The notes: a model not told the origin generated them from the sequence alone. Counted from the first letter of the stretch, positions 1-12,313 are shown. The stretch: DNA of 64,000 bases from Cokeromyces recurvatus (GCF_025118155.1 NW_026251393.1:124001-188000); one strand, 5' to 3'. Numbers and translations are program-made.

Positions 1-1
1 T

Positions 2-370
2 AAAGAAAAGAATGAACAACTCGTTCCGATAGCTGCAGCTCCCTCACCTAAAAGGTCATCTTGGGATAGCCAGACTAGTTTAGAAAGTGAGGGCATTCTA
101 GTATGTTATGGTTGTGGTTCAGAAATCAAATATCATGAGAATCAATCCCTATTTAGGTACCGTCTGGACGAGATCAATGATGAATACTGTTGGATTGATC
201 AAGCTTGTAGAGATCGTTTAGTGGCTGTTTGTAACTTTTATAGTTTTGTTCGTCATATTCGATCCGGTTTACGAAATCAATCAAGTATTCAAGAATTGTT
301 TGATGAATGTATTCAACTAAGATTAATCATGTTTTACGCAAGGGCTGGTGTTCATTACCCAGACCATTAA
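2..370 (+). CDS. Sec2/Rabin8-type Rab guanine-nucleotide exchange factor, 3' end only
   Basis: The gene enters from the left edge; only the last 122 codons are present, ending at TAA 368-370. A Ser/Pro-rich linker leads into a compact C-terminal module. It contains a C-x2-C pair (VCYGCG), the segment CRDRLVAVCNFYSFVRHI and a helix ending LRLIMFYARAGV. This matches the conserved C-terminal region of metazoan Rabin8/RAB3IP and GRAB proteins, in which the C-R-x-R-[IL]-x-x-V-C-N-F pattern is diagnostic. The family activates Rab8/Sec4 GTPases on secretory vesicles, but the Sec2 coiled-coil that performs exchange lies outside the window. The family call rests on this tail only. The gene is convergent with the next one; their stop codons are about 310 bp apart. 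Confidence 0.7.
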   Translation, partial: KEKNEQLVPIAAAPSPKRSSWDSQTSLESEGILVCYGCGSEIKYHENQSLFRYRLDEINDEYCWIDQACRDRLVAVCNFYSFVRHIRSGLRNQSSIQELFDECIQLRLIMFYARAGVHYPDH

Positions 371-682
371 TAAAAGAGAGATCCCCTTCGTTCACTCCAA
401 TTCTCTTATTTCTTATTTTATTTTATTTTTATTTATTTCTTTTTTTTTTTTTTTTTTTTTTGTAATATACAAATAAATAAGTATATGCTATTAATTTATT
501 TTACACATACATTATTTTTTTTTTTCTTTTATTCATGAAATATATATACATATATACATATATATATATACATACATATATAGACTAGAAATATTAATAT
601 AAATATATATATATAAGATTTGATAAAAATATAATAATTAAAAAAAAATAATAATAAAAAAACAAAACAAAATGTACACTAT
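371..682. other. AT-rich 3' intergenic spacer between convergent genes
   Basis: The spacer lies between two convergent stop codons. It holds a T tract near 440-461, an ATATAC-type microsatellite (about 540-615) and A-rich sequence. No gene is seen; it probably serves as the 3' ends of both transcripts. Confidence 0.6.
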
Positions 683-2830
683 CTAGGCTCTAATTGGTTT
701 TTTATCCTTCTTACTAAACGTAGCCAATTTTTTGAAAAATCCGATGGGTAAAGTATATTTTGAACGTTGATTTAATGGACTATTATGCTCCCCTTTTCTT
801 CCTTTATCGCCAATAAAGGTAGGTAAGGTTCGGCTACTTTGATTACTCATCTTGGAACGAACTGAGCCACTTTCTTCGTGCGTATGTGGACGCTGAAGGA
901 CCTCATCAGACCAATTAAAGGAAGATGTATCAGAAATAATGGACGATATCGTATAGCTCCCTTGGCGTTTCATTGTTCCTTTTGAATCTAAAGCGACTGA
1001 TGATGAAGGTGGCGTACTTCGAAGTTGTTTCTTATGAATATCGTCGGAAAAGAAATTTATATTATTTATGGAAGCAGAAGAGGATGATGAAAATGGATAC
1101 TGATTACTTGTTGTCTTGCTTATTGTAGATGTAGATGTTTCAGTCTGCATACCGTTTACTGAAGTTGACGAATTCTTACTATCACCACTGCTCTCACTTT
1201 TGATAAAGTCTATTAGTTTTTGTAGTGAATTCTTTCGTTTATGTGTCTTGATGGATTGAAGATCGATAGAATCGGATGTTCCATCATTCGGGAGACTTTC
1301 TGATGGATGATGATGATGAATGGCCGAATAAGAATCTCCTGATTGAATTCCGTTCCGTTCTTTCAAGTCATCTTCCTGTATACTTTGATTAAAACTATTA
1401 GTCTTTTTGATTTTAGTAAGAGCATGTAAAAAGCCTTTAAAAGTAGGAGGCGCATCGTCGTCATCATCATCATCATCATCATCAACAGCATCATCTAAAT
1501 GGTCATGTTTCTGAGTTTGGATTTCTTCTAATTCAATTGAATTCAAAGAATCATGAAAATAGTTAGAGGATGCTTCTGATATTTCATCTTCTGAGAGTTC
1601 AAATCTGCTTTGCAGGGAGTTTCGGTAATCGAGTGATGTACTTCTATTAGGTAGCTGAGTATGGTCTAGACTAAGACTACCCAATGAATCCTTTGATTTT
1701 AATTTGCTTTCGATATCTTTCTCCTCATCGGATAAATAAGTATCTTCATATTTAAAGTCATGAAACAAAGACTGTGGAATCGGTATAAAAGGTGGTGGAC
1801 CGGAATGAGATATAAAATTAAATGTAGAAACATCTTCATTATAGGATGAGGAAGAGTGATGGATTAAATGATGATCAGACTGTCTCTGTATTAATTCATC
1901 TGGTATATGGCTAGAAGATGTTAAAGTTTGATCTAAAGATAAGACGAGAGAGTCGGCAAAATAATCATTGTTATCAGAGTCGTCATCGGAATTACATTGA
2001 TCAGCAGTGAATACCTTGTGTAACGACGTACTGCTAGCGTTTTTGGTACTACCATCCAGCTTTCTCAAGTCAGGTAAATTAAGATCCACGTTAAATTCCA
2101 TATCAAATAAAGTCATTAATTCACTAGCTAAATTCGAAGCAAGTGTACTATTAGTGGATACACCAGTATCACTAAGCCAGCTTAAACGATTGGTGTTGGT
2201 GTTATCATGATTGTTGGTTGAAAGCTTCCTTGGAGGAATAGAGGGCGGCTCCTCGGTTTGATTATCGATTATCGTTTCAGGAATAGGTTTTATCTCTTCT
2301 TCTACTTTTAGGACGACAGGAGTGATGTCTTTCTTTTTCTCCTCTTTATCAACAACACTGTCTAATGAATCATTTGAGAATACAGAATTAGGATGAGAGA
2401 AAAGAGCTGCATAAAATGAGGCTTCTATTAGTTCCTCTGTTTGATCATTATCATTATCATTCATCTGATCATCTTCTTCCTCGTACACTTGTTCTGGATA
2501 GTCTGAAAACAAAAATTGGTGCTCTCGAAGTCTCTTTTCTAATATGTTTGCTGTATTAAAGATAGTTTGTGAATATCGATAAATGATTTTTTCAATATCT
2601 TTTTGAGTTACATCCTCAAGTGATTCAGGTGTAAAATATTGCCATCGAGTTAATTTCGAAAGATATTCGCGTGGTGTATGTCTATAGATGATATTCACTA
2701 AATTTTTAATTAATGCAGTCTTTCTTAATGTAAAATTATTTGGTGGTGCAAAGGTAAGTTGTGCAAGCTTATAATTTGAAACTGCAGCAATTCTTATTTG
2801 ATTAGGCTTTTTGTAAGATGGTATAGGCAT
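683..2830 (-). CDS. Uncharacterised low-complexity protein, 715 aa
   Basis: This is an uninterrupted 715-codon frame, with no intron seen. I do not recognise the family. The first ~110 residues are ordinary sequence with helical character (KNLVNIIYRHTPREYLSKL; ITQ-like stretch then KRLREHQFLFSDYP) and are the likely folded part. The rest is Ser/Thr/Asn/Asp-rich and predicted disordered, with an acidic run, a poly-Asp stretch near residues 450-460 (encoded by TCG/TCA repeats at about 1456-1486), poly-Ser blocks and a basic tail (FFKKLATFSKKDKKP). A proline patch EEPPSIPPRK near residue 193 resembles an SH3 ligand. The composition suggests a regulatory or scaffold protein, perhaps of polarity or signalling; that is inference only. 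Confidence 0.6.
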   Translation of the reverse strand: MPIPSYKKPNQIRIAAVSNYKLAQLTFAPPNNFTLRKTALIKNLVNIIYRHTPREYLSKLTRWQYFTPESLEDVTQKDIEKIIYRYSQTIFNTANILEKRLREHQFLFSDYPEQVYEEEDDQMNDNDNDQTEELIEASFYAALFSHPNSVFSNDSLDSVVDKEEKKKDITPVVLKVEEEIKPIPETIIDNQTEEPPSIPPRKLSTNNHDNTNTNRLSWLSDTGVSTNSTLASNLASELMTLFDMEFNVDLNLPDLRKLDGSTKNASSTSLHKVFTADQCNSDDDSDNNDYFADSLVLSLDQTLTSSSHIPDELIQRQSDHHLIHHSSSSYNEDVSTFNFISHSGPPPFIPIPQSLFHDFKYEDTYLSDEEKDIESKLKSKDSLGSLSLDHTQLPNRSTSLDYRNSLQSRFELSEDEISEASSNYFHDSLNSIELEEIQTQKHDHLDDAVDDDDDDDDDDAPPTFKGFLHALTKIKKTNSFNQSIQEDDLKERNGIQSGDSYSAIHHHHPSESLPNDGTSDSIDLQSIKTHKRKNSLQKLIDFIKSESSGDSKNSSTSVNGMQTETSTSTISKTTSNQYPFSSSSSASINNINFFSDDIHKKQLRSTPPSSSVALDSKGTMKRQGSYTISSIISDTSSFNWSDEVLQRPHTHEESGSVRSKMSNQSSRTLPTFIGDKGRKGEHNSPLNQRSKYTLPIGFFKKLATFSKKDKKPIRA

Positions 2831-2894
2831 AATTTAAAAAGGAATGGAGAAGTGCAATGATAATAATAAAAATAAAAAAAAAGTAAATAAATAA

Positions 2895-2896
<2 letters not shown>

Positions 2897-2928
<32 letters not shown>
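2897..2928. repeat. Pure A32 tract
   Basis: 32 uninterrupted A just upstream of the 715-aa gene start. Paired with a T32 tract at 3386-3417 on the same strand. Confidence 0.9.
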
Positions 2929-2939
<11 letters not shown>

Positions 2940-3383
2940 TCGTCATTATATCCTTTAAATTTACGCTAAAGTCTTATCTATTTTTTTTTAAAACATTATA
3001 GAGCTTCTTCGAATATTATTATTATATCTATATAAAAAAGACTCTCATTAAATAAATATGTATAAAAATAGCTATGAAAATCAGCATAGGTTTTTTTTTT
3101 CCTTTAATTTATTAGACACTTTTGCACGTGTAGAAATAACTGAGCTTTAATGATTATAATTATTTGTAGTTGTTTCTTCCATTCTTGTTGTAATGCATTT
3201 TGATATCAGAAAATAATAAAAAAGTCGGCTTGTATAGCTTACTTCAAACTAGAGCCTTTGTTTAACGCATTTTTTTCTGTGCATTTATTTATTATATTTA
3301 AAAAAAACAATAAGTGCACTGAATACTAATAATAGTATTTTGATGAATAAAGTAGTAGATATTTATATAGTAGCAATTTTAAA

Positions 3384-3418
<35 letters not shown>

Positions 3419-4493
3419 AAGTCAATTCCCGAAAATTACTACAGTAGGTTTCAAATGATGAAAACGAAAATACTATATTCTACTACAACTTAAAAATTAT
3501 AATATGCCCTATTTATTATTTACACAAGCTGTTGATACCTTTTTTTTTATTATTTTTTTTTTATTTAATTCAGGAACACTTTTATTTACCAAATAAGGAA
3601 ACATAATGGTTGCTATTTGTCATAACAACTAAATTTTATAAATTTTCTAATGGACTACATATTTACACGTTTTATACGATACGAAAAAAGTTGAACTACT
3701 TTTTACTAAAAGTATAGAATTCGATGTCTGTTTTCAATAAGCTTGCTATGTGTATTTCATTTTTATAATGCATGTGTATGGAAGTTTCATTTATTTATTT
3801 TCTTTATTTACTTTTATGCATAGAAATTAGTTATTTGAGTGCTTGTAGGGGTAAGGAGAAGCAAAAGAATAATAATAAGAAAAAAAAAGAAGATTTCTGA
3901 TAATAATATGCGTTTTAAAACAGATTCAGTTTCGCAGAAAGGTTATAAAATATCTTATATTTTGACATAATTCATTTTCTCTATAGAAAAAGAGGAAAAC
4001 TAGGGAACAAATTGCAGATACAACGTGACGAAAAGACTAACAATTTAATATACTATTTGTATAAAAGCAAACTCTTTTACTAGAAGTAGCTGTCAATGTC
4101 TTTAACTATAGTGATTTTATAAGAATTATTATAATTAATAATAAGACATATGTTAAGAGACAGGTATCAGTTTTTTTTTTTTTTTAATATAAAAAAAAGT
4201 GTTACACAGACACATTCTGTATTTTTGCAGATCAGGTTTTAAGATTCTTATAGGGTTATAATAATGATTAAGCTCATTTTGGCCAACACTCATTTATCTA
4301 TAACTTGATTTATTATATTTTTATACTCTTTAATTTGATTTCTTTTTAGATAAAACTATTGCAAATTAGAACAGAATTTAGTCATTGATTTGATAATATT
4401 TTTAGAACCCGTGACTATATTTTTATGTCTTAAAAAATGTGTCCCTGAAAATTCTATTGTTATAAAAGTAGCAAATATTTATATACATTGTAC

Positions 4494-4500
<7 letters not shown>

Positions 4501-4540
<40 letters not shown>
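4501..4540. repeat. Pure A40 tract upstream of NOT1
   Basis: 40 uninterrupted A, 142 bp before the NOT1 ATG. Poly(dA:dT) near promoters is known to exclude nucleosomes, but 40 nt is long. Confidence 0.9.
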
Positions 4541-4542
<2 letters not shown>

Positions 4543-4682
4543 TGCGACCTGTATAAAGTAAATATTTATATTTCATAATACAATAATCATTGATTATGTT
4601 TAATGCCTTTTTTCTTTTTCTTCACTCCTACTCCCTCCCTTTTATTTATTTACTCTCCTTTCTTTCCTAATACAATAAAATA

Positions 4683-7600
4683 ATGGCAAAAGATAGAAAT
4701 AATAATAACAAGATTCTCAAAAAGATTTTAGAAGTTGGTCATAAGTGTTGTATCTCTCAAAATGCTGTCAGAGATCTACTTGGAGATCAAACTATTAATG
4801 AAAAAGATGTAGGAGAGATTTTAGGAAGTATGGCACGTTCATGCATAAACATGTCTGGTGTTGAAAGTAATAATAATGAGGAAACTTGGAATGTTGAAAA
4901 TTTTGTAACTGTCATTAAAGAAAAAGTAAGCAAATTCAACAAATTATACTATTATACACATTGTTAAGTTTACATTTTAGTCGCCTTCTCTGGATTGGGT
5001 TAAAGCTTTTAAACATTTAGATTATCCTCATTTCTTTTTATTTGATGGAAAAGGTCTTAACATTCTAATTAAAGCATGGAATGCTAGTTCAGATGATGAC
5101 AATACTAATCAATTCCCTATTAATGTCTTTTTCTGTGAATGGAATAATTTACGAGGCAAACTGACTGCATTATATCAAATCGCTGTAGCACCTCCCAATC
5201 TAATCAATCTCTATTCTTGCTCAAAGAGAACTGTTATTCAATCAGACGATTTTACTCATTCTCCTGCCAATGTATGCTCGATGGCCCAACGACTTTTAAG
5301 TGATCCACTCAATTCGCTAGATCTTATTGAACATATCATTATGCTTGCTGACAGTCCGATTGCTGACGATGTAAAAGCGCTTTTAGAAAGAGTATTAATT
5401 AAAAAAGCGCCTGAACTTTTATTTATGGGTTTATTTCAAATCGATGTAAGTTTATATTTCACATAATACAAATTTAATCACCTTTAATAATAGTGTCGTT
5501 TTCTTTTTTCTTTTTTTTTTTAGCCAATTATTAACTCTACTCAAGATGAGATATTGAAAAGGTTGATGAACATTTACTTGACAGGAAATGCAAGTAGTCT
5601 ATTAGTTTTTACAAAGCTTTGGAAAGTGAAACCAGAATTATTTAAGAAAAGTATCATTGAATTACATGAAAAGGAACCAGCTGCATTAAGTCGTATTCTG
5701 GTCTTTATTCAAGAATTGAAGGTAAAAATACATACATGCATGCATATATATTTACTCCAAAAAATGCGCTACTTATTCAACTGCTTATTTCTTCTATTCC
5801 TCCCCCCTCCCAATAGATACTTCCTTTTATTCTTGAAATTCAACCATTTTTGTTTACTATTGATTTAGCTGCTCTTGCAACAAGACGCGAACTTTTAAAT
5901 CTTGAAAGATGGCTACAAGATAAAATTAATAAATATGATGATATATTTATTCAAACTTGTTTAAGATTTCTTGGTAATAAGGCAAGGGCAGAGTTATCAA
6001 GATGTGAAAACAAACCAATTCCTATTACTGTATCTTTATCGAGGGATGTTGTTACTATTTTTGTGAAAGTGCTTTCTGAAAGAGATAGGTAAAATACAAG
6101 AAAATTAAATAGTGTTTCTTTAATCTTTTGAAGAAAAAAATAATTAACCAAAGAATGGGTGGTGGTGATGGTGGTGGTGGTGGTGGTGGGGAAATGTGTT
6201 ATTTAGTCTAACTGATAAAGACAAGAAATTATTAAATGATGTACATATGATATATAACCAACTTACACGGAAACAGTTAGCTTCATCCTCTAATGAACAA
6301 CTGATTGTTGATAAAACCTATTCTAAAACTACAAATACAACACTATTCATAAAAAAGGGCATTACTTTTAACTCAAATATTGAAGATGAAGCCTATGCTT
6401 ATTACCAACAACTTTATAGTGGTGATATGTCTGTTAGTGAAATGATTGATAAACTGAATCAATTTTGTATTTCGAATGATCTTCGTGACCGAAATGTATT
6501 TGCATGTATTATATATAATCTTTTTGATGAGTACCGATTTTTTTATAAATATCCGGATAGGGAACTCACCCTCACGAGTGTTTTATTTGGATCGTTAATT
6601 CAAAATCGTCTTCTTTCGCATGAATTTCTAGATATTGCTTTGAATGGTATACTAGAGTCTTTAAAGAATCCACCCACATCAAAGTTGTATCATTTTGGTA
6701 TACACGCTATCACTCAATTTGAGGCTCGCTTAGCTGAATGGCCAAACTTTTGTGAACAAATCTTACAAATTCCATCTATACAGCAAACAGATCCTAAACT
6801 AGCTCTTGTGGTTCGGGTCTTTTTACAAATGGAAAAACAAAAGCAAAGAGAGCGGCTTGATGGTCCTCGCATTACCCATCCTCAATCTGATAGATTCTTG
6901 ACACCTACCTCTAATAACGCTTATGATGGAAGCTTTAATGCAATCCATATTCCTGATATTCCTAAAGATGATACTATTATCTATGAATCTCCGGATGAAA
7001 TCATTCAGGGCAAAATTTTATTTATTCTTAATAACGTTGCTTCAAATAACTTTGAAACAAAAGTAGCCGAAATGAAAGAATATTTGAGGGAGACCCTTTA
7101 TCAATGGTTTAGTCATTATCTAGTTGTCAAACGAGTTAGTGTAGAACTTAATTATCATTCACTTTATCTCGATTTGCTAAAGGCGCTCAACAGTCCATTA
7201 TTAGATAGGCATATTATGTGTGATACACTTGTTAATATACATTTCCTACTTAACTCTGACAATACCTTAACATCTTCTTCCGATCGTTCCTTACTAAAAA
7301 ACTTGGGCGCCTGGCTCGGTGGTATGACACTTGCGAGGAATAAGCCTATTACTCAAAAGTATATACAATTTAAAGAACTTCTTTTAGAAGGCTACTATAA
7401 CAAACGTTTAATTGTCGTTATTCCGTTTGTTTGTAAAATACTTGAGCAGGGCAAAAGGAATACTGTCTTTGTCCCACCAAATCCTTGGTTAATGGCTATC
7501 TTGAAGTTACTTGTTGAATTATATCGAGATGCTGATCTCAAATTGAACCTTAAATTTGAGATCGAAGTACTTTGTAAGAATCTATCAATAGAATTAGATA

Positions 7601-8889
7601 GTATTGAGCCTAGTATGTTTTTAAAGATGAGACTACCATTAGCCAATACGATTTTGCCTAATATGGATTATTACTACAATACGCCCCTTGAACATACCTA
7701 CTCCAACGTCAATACTACCACTGAGTTCTTCCCTATCGTTGATCACAGTAGTATGATCCCTGACATTCCTGATCTAGGACCCTCTTTCTCCTTTAATTCT
7801 ATTGTTACTACTACTACTACTGCTCCATATATGTCAGATCCTGCGATTCAAAGTTGGGTCCAACAAGCTGTATCTCAAGCCACTCGTGAAGTTATCCTAT
7901 GGTATGGTGACAGATCCATTAAGCAGGCTGTTTCATCTACTTATAGTCTTATTACAAAGGATCTCATCTTCTTAAATTCAGATGAGTCTAGTACGACAAA
8001 ATCGGCACAAACGATGATACAGAATTTAGTAAGAAGTTTAATAAAGGAAAATTGCAAGGAGCCTCTTCGACTTGCCATGATCAATCATCTATACCCTATC
8101 TTTATCACAAATAGATTCAATACAGATATGGCAAGAAGAGCAGCCTTATCAATTACCACAGACAATTTAGAATTGGCTTATACAGCAATTGAACAGTTAG
8201 CCTTAAAGAAGGCCACCGAAAAATTAGATAAAGTCCTTATGGTGGCCTATACAGATCGTAAACGTTTCAAGGAACAAAATCAAACTATGCAACAACCACC
8301 TTATTTTGATTCTACTCTTTCTTCTAACTCTCAATACTATTATTTTCAAATGTTACCCGAGTTTTTATGTCCTCAACCCAATTATGGCATACAGCCTCCT
8401 GCTATCGCTAGTCATCATAATGTATATGAAGACTTTGGTCATCTCGCAACAAATACACATACGTCTGGTCAAGCTCTTAAACAACACCATTACAATATTC
8501 AACAAAATGGTAGTTATGTCGTTATGCAACAACAACAACAACAACAACAAATTGTTTATACAAATTCTGCTAATCAAATTATCATCGATCAATTTACACA
8601 ATGCATTCATGACTTGGAAAGCCTTTTTAGTATCACTTCTCATATTCCAAGTTTTAATCTGCTGCCTCCACAACATGAAATCATGGTCTATGTTAAACAG
8701 ATACCACTTATAGCCATGTCTAGCTTTGACAAGACAGAGATGATCAAGGTCTTTGCTCAAAGGATCGTACAATTAGCTTACGCTAATCCAACACAATTAG
8801 GGAAAGAGACTTATCTTTTTATTTTGGAGAGGCTTTGTCATATCTCACCTAATATACGTACACTTGTTTCTACTTGGATATCTGGATAG
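4683..8889 (+). CDS. CCR4-NOT complex scaffold NOT1/CNOT1, short form
   Basis: Five exons were deduced with matching phases: 4683-4925, 4981-5445, 5524-5721, 5817-6088 and 6207-8889, giving 1286 aa. NOT1 is the scaffold of the CCR4-NOT mRNA deadenylase. In order I see the N-terminal HEAT region (ending near TRRELLNLERWLQDKINKYD, diagnostic of CNOT1), the TTP-binding-type helical region (EAYAYYQQLYSGDMSVSEMI), the MIF4G region that holds CAF1/CCR4 (DEIIQGKILFILNN ... VVIPFVCKILEQ), and the CNOT9-binding DUF3819 region (DPAIQSWVQQAVSQATREVI). The protein starts about 200 residues later than animal CNOT1. It stops (TAG 8887-8889) just after DUF3819, without the conserved C-terminal NOT module that binds NOT2/NOT3. 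Intron 4 (6089-6206) contains a GGT repeat. Poly-Gln lies near the end (8527-8550). Confidence 0.88.
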
Positions 8890-9286
8890 GCAATACATGC
8901 ATGCATGCATGCATATATATACATATTTACATGTATATAAATATATATTTAATAAACATTTGATTATACCCTTTTAAACCTTTATTATTATTATAAAAGA
9001 CGGAAAGATTATCAGGATTGAATTGCTTTTTTTTTATTTTTTATTTTTTTTTTTTTTTTTTTTTTATATATAAGCAAGATCTATGGAACCCTCCTGCTTT
9101 TTCTTTTTTATTTCTCTCTCTCTCTCTCTCTTTTATAAGTTTGACATTCATAAAGATATAATAAAGCTTTTAAACTTGTATTTAGATATATAAAAAGAGA
9201 GAGAGAGAGAGAGTAATGCTTCTTCTTAAACAAATAAAGTAAAGTTCGTATAGTGGTATTTTATTATTATAATAATAATTATATAA
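8890..9286. other. Intergenic spacer between convergent NOT1 and Hsp12A-like genes
   Basis: It contains GCAT/ATAC microsatellite sequence (8896-8945), a T tract (9047-9065), a CT repeat (9115-9130) and a GA repeat (9197-9214) that can pair with the CT repeat to form a stem. I found no continuation of NOT1 here. Confidence 0.55.
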
Positions 9287-11523
9287 TTAATCTGTATCAA
9301 ATGTACAAGTTGTACCGTATGTTTTGCCACGAATAACAGCTAATATAAAACAATACAGATTAGATTTATCTGTAGATTATATGTATTTTTATATATATTT
9401 TAGATGTACCTTCAACTCTTAACTCAACTTCACCAAAATACATTTTAATTGTTAAATCAACTTTTTCACCTTCTTTTACACCAGTTAAAGCGGGCATAGG
9501 AATTGTAAAGTTAGCAACCTTATGTACACCAGGACTAGTGGTATAGATAGGCTGTTCTTCGGTATCAGCAGAATAAAGAGTACATGTAGTATGATGAGGA
9601 TAATAAGCAAAGAAATCCTTGGAAACACAATTATCAATATCTAATATATATATTTATACACTAATGTGTTAGCAATATATGAATCGTATAAATATATATG
9701 TATAGTGTATAACTTTACCAAGTGGTTGACCTCTTCTTACATAAACAGAAAATTTATTATCACATCTTACACTACCATCAGCTCTGATAATTTTATAACT
9801 TGGAGGATCAACACCTTCTTCAAATGTAGTTGTTGTATCAATACCATACCAATATCTAGGAATACGCGTCGTAACTACACGAGGGTTTAAACCAAAATAA
9901 ACAGCACCACGTACAACTGCTAATTCACAACGAGGAGGTACAGCTACCAAGCCAACACGCGAACCAAACTCCTCTTGTACTCTCTCAAAGAGATAATTTG
10001 AGGAACCAAAGCCACCTACTAAAAATATAGCTTGCAAATGTTGAGCCTTTTGAAGTTGTTCTTCACATAGGTTAATGACTTCCCTAATAACTGGCTCAAA
10101 TACTTCCTTCTTTAATTCTGCAGCGGTTAAACAAAGCATACCATCTTCTAATCCAATGGCAGGGTTATTAAGTGAAGCCAAATTCATAGCAGCAGGTAAC
10201 GTAATAAACTGGTCTTCCACACCATCAAATTGAGGTTTAATTAAATCAACAAAATTATCCATCATGGTTTCAAAGGCAGAAGCAGGAATAGATGATAGAT
10301 ATTCTCTAAATTTTCTTTTTAAAAGTTTTCTCATACGACGATCGAGAAAGACTGAACCACAGGATTGACCATGACCTTTTGTACATTCACGTAATTTACG
10401 ACCACTACGTTCATCAATTTCAAATACAATAAGATCCACAGTTCCACCTATTATTTTAAGATATAAATATATACTCTACTAATGTCATAGAAAATACAAC
10501 CACATTATTTACTTTACCTCCTGCATCGCAAATCATAAATCTATCATTATGTTTCAAATTGAATTGTTCACATTTCTTTTCACAATAAAGGGCAGCAGCT
10601 TCAGGTTCAGAAATAAGCATCAAACGATCACGATGGTCATCTTCTTGAATAAGGCCTGCCATAATAGCAGCTTCACGCATCGTACTTTTTGCTTTATCAG
10701 ACCACATGGCAGGTACAGTTAAACACTACAATATAAATATATGTATATATAAATATAAATAGATACTCTATTATTCGTATGCTATCCAAATAGTCAACAC
10801 ACACACACACACTTACATATCTAAATTGATGTTGTCCATAATTTTTTGCAAAGCCTTTTCTTAGTTCACTACACACGTGTTCATGAAAAGCTCGAAGATA
10901 ATCCGAGATAGCTTCAACGATAGTTAGACCATTAGGAAGAGGAGGTAAATCTTTTGCAATATTTTCATCCAAATAAAGCTTATATTGTTTTAACAAAACC
11001 GAGTTTCGAGCAGTAGGACGTTGCATTTCTAAACGTGCAGCATTTCCCCATTGAGTCATTTCTTTTGAATTTCCTTGATAGAAATTGAGTGTAGGTGTCT
11101 TTATGAGAATGTTAATATAAATAAAGTGTAAAGCCTCTTTTTTTTTAAAAAATAATAATAATAATAATAATAATAATAACTTTACCTTTGGATATACATT
11201 GTTATTTTGCTTTGGCCTGTATATATACAAATGGTTCATATATTTAGTAGTTTAATTTCATTTAGTATAAAGATATATAAATATAAAAATATATACATGT
11301 ATACATATTTACCATCGAACTACATCCACAACTTCATCATTTTGAATGAAAGCATATGAACATCCAGAAAAAGTGGTACCTATACAGAATATAAGTCAAT
11401 GAGTGTGTGTGTGTGTTTTATTTATTTAATTATAATAAAAATTGTATATAACTATATATTACCGAAATCGATACCAATGACAACGGGATAGTCATTAATA
11501 TGAAAAAGTTTAGATTGCGCCAT
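9287..11523 (-). CDS. Hsp12A-like Hsp70-family ATPase
   Basis: Eight exons join in phase to 553 aa: 11523-11463, 11379-11313, a 31-nt exon near 11190-11220, 11098-10817, 10725-10518, 10447-9719, 9640-9410 and 9339-9287. Actin-fold nucleotide-binding signatures are clear: phosphate-1 VVIGIDFGTTFSG at residues ~14-26, YCLTVPAMWSDKAK, phosphate-2 ICDAGGGTVDLIVFE, and the adenosine motif FLVGGFGSSNYLF. The divergent C-terminal part (GVKEGEKVDLTIKMYFG...) replaces the usual Hsp70 substrate domain, as in the HSPA12 group, which is expanded in many fungi. Client and role are unknown. The ATG context at 11523 and conservation of MAQSKLF...VVIGIDFG support the start. Confidence 0.88.
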
Positions 11524-12313
11524 CTCGATGTATATAAATATATAAATAATTAAATATTTATGTATATATTTTGTATATACTTATTATATCTCTTTCTCGA
11601 TAAACTTGGTATATACAAAGAAAGGGAATAATAATAAAGGAACAAAAAAAAAAAAAAAATAGTATTATTATTGTTACTACAAGAGTTTAATAGTTATAAA
11701 ATAATTTTATTTATTTCGGAATTTTAAATTTTGATAATATTTTACATTCTCAGACAATTTAAAATCATAATAATTTTTCTTTCCCTCTGCTTGAGGATAA
11801 AGAGTATCTAATAAAGGAGTCAATGTAAATAAATAAATCATGTTTATAATTACTGTAGGAAGGAGAAGTGTGTGATTGAGTGTATATGTGTGTGAGTGTG
11901 TGAGTGTGTGTGGGTGTATGTAGATGCTTTATTATTTTAATACCAAAGTTTTTATTCCATTTCTTCCTCTTTTTTGAAATGTTAAGAACGTTATGAAAGC
12001 CACTTTTATTTCTATTATTATTTTATATTGATTGTAAAAAAAAAATAAATAAAAAAATGCTATACTATAAACTTTCCTTACTTACTTTTGCCCTCCAGTC
12101 CAATTCATTCCTATTTCTTTTCTCTTTTAAAGAAGAAAAAAAAAGGGGTGGGTAGGTGGGTGGCTGGAATTAAAGCAGAAAAAAAAATAGTTTTTATAAG
12201 CTTCTTTAATAACCAGTTACATTATGTTTATGTTGGCTAGCAACAGAAGATCAAATATTACCTGTTTCTTTTTAAATAAATAATAAATAAATAAATAAAT
12301 AAAAGATGCATGC
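11524..12313. other. Intergenic region
   Basis: It holds simple repeats: TG-rich (about 11869-11920), AAAT/TAAA runs and a purine patch at 12123-12160. It is the promoter side of the Hsp12A-like gene. No coding signal is recognised. Confidence 0.45.

Larger units (their letters stand above)
2831..4682. other. 1.85-kb intergenic region between divergent genes, with long homopolymers
   Basis: This is the divergent promoter space of the 715-aa gene and NOT1. It contains pure tracts A32 (2897-2928), T32 (3386-3417) and A40 (4501-4540), plus shorter T runs near 3541-3560 and 4172-4185. A short frame at 4390-4578 consists mostly of the A40 run read as poly-Lys and is not supported. No RNA gene was recognised. 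Confidence 0.5.

Noticed and set aside
4390..4578. 62-codon frame with poly-Lys
   Set aside because: Mostly the A40 tract; not a plausible protein.
9115..9214. CT repeat and GA repeat able to form a hairpin, considered as a functional RNA structure
   Set aside because: Simple repeats of opposite strand composition commonly pair by chance; no other support.
8890..9286. Continuation of NOT1 coding sequence beyond the stop
   Set aside because: Only microsatellites and the neighbouring 3' end; no exon encoding a NOT domain.
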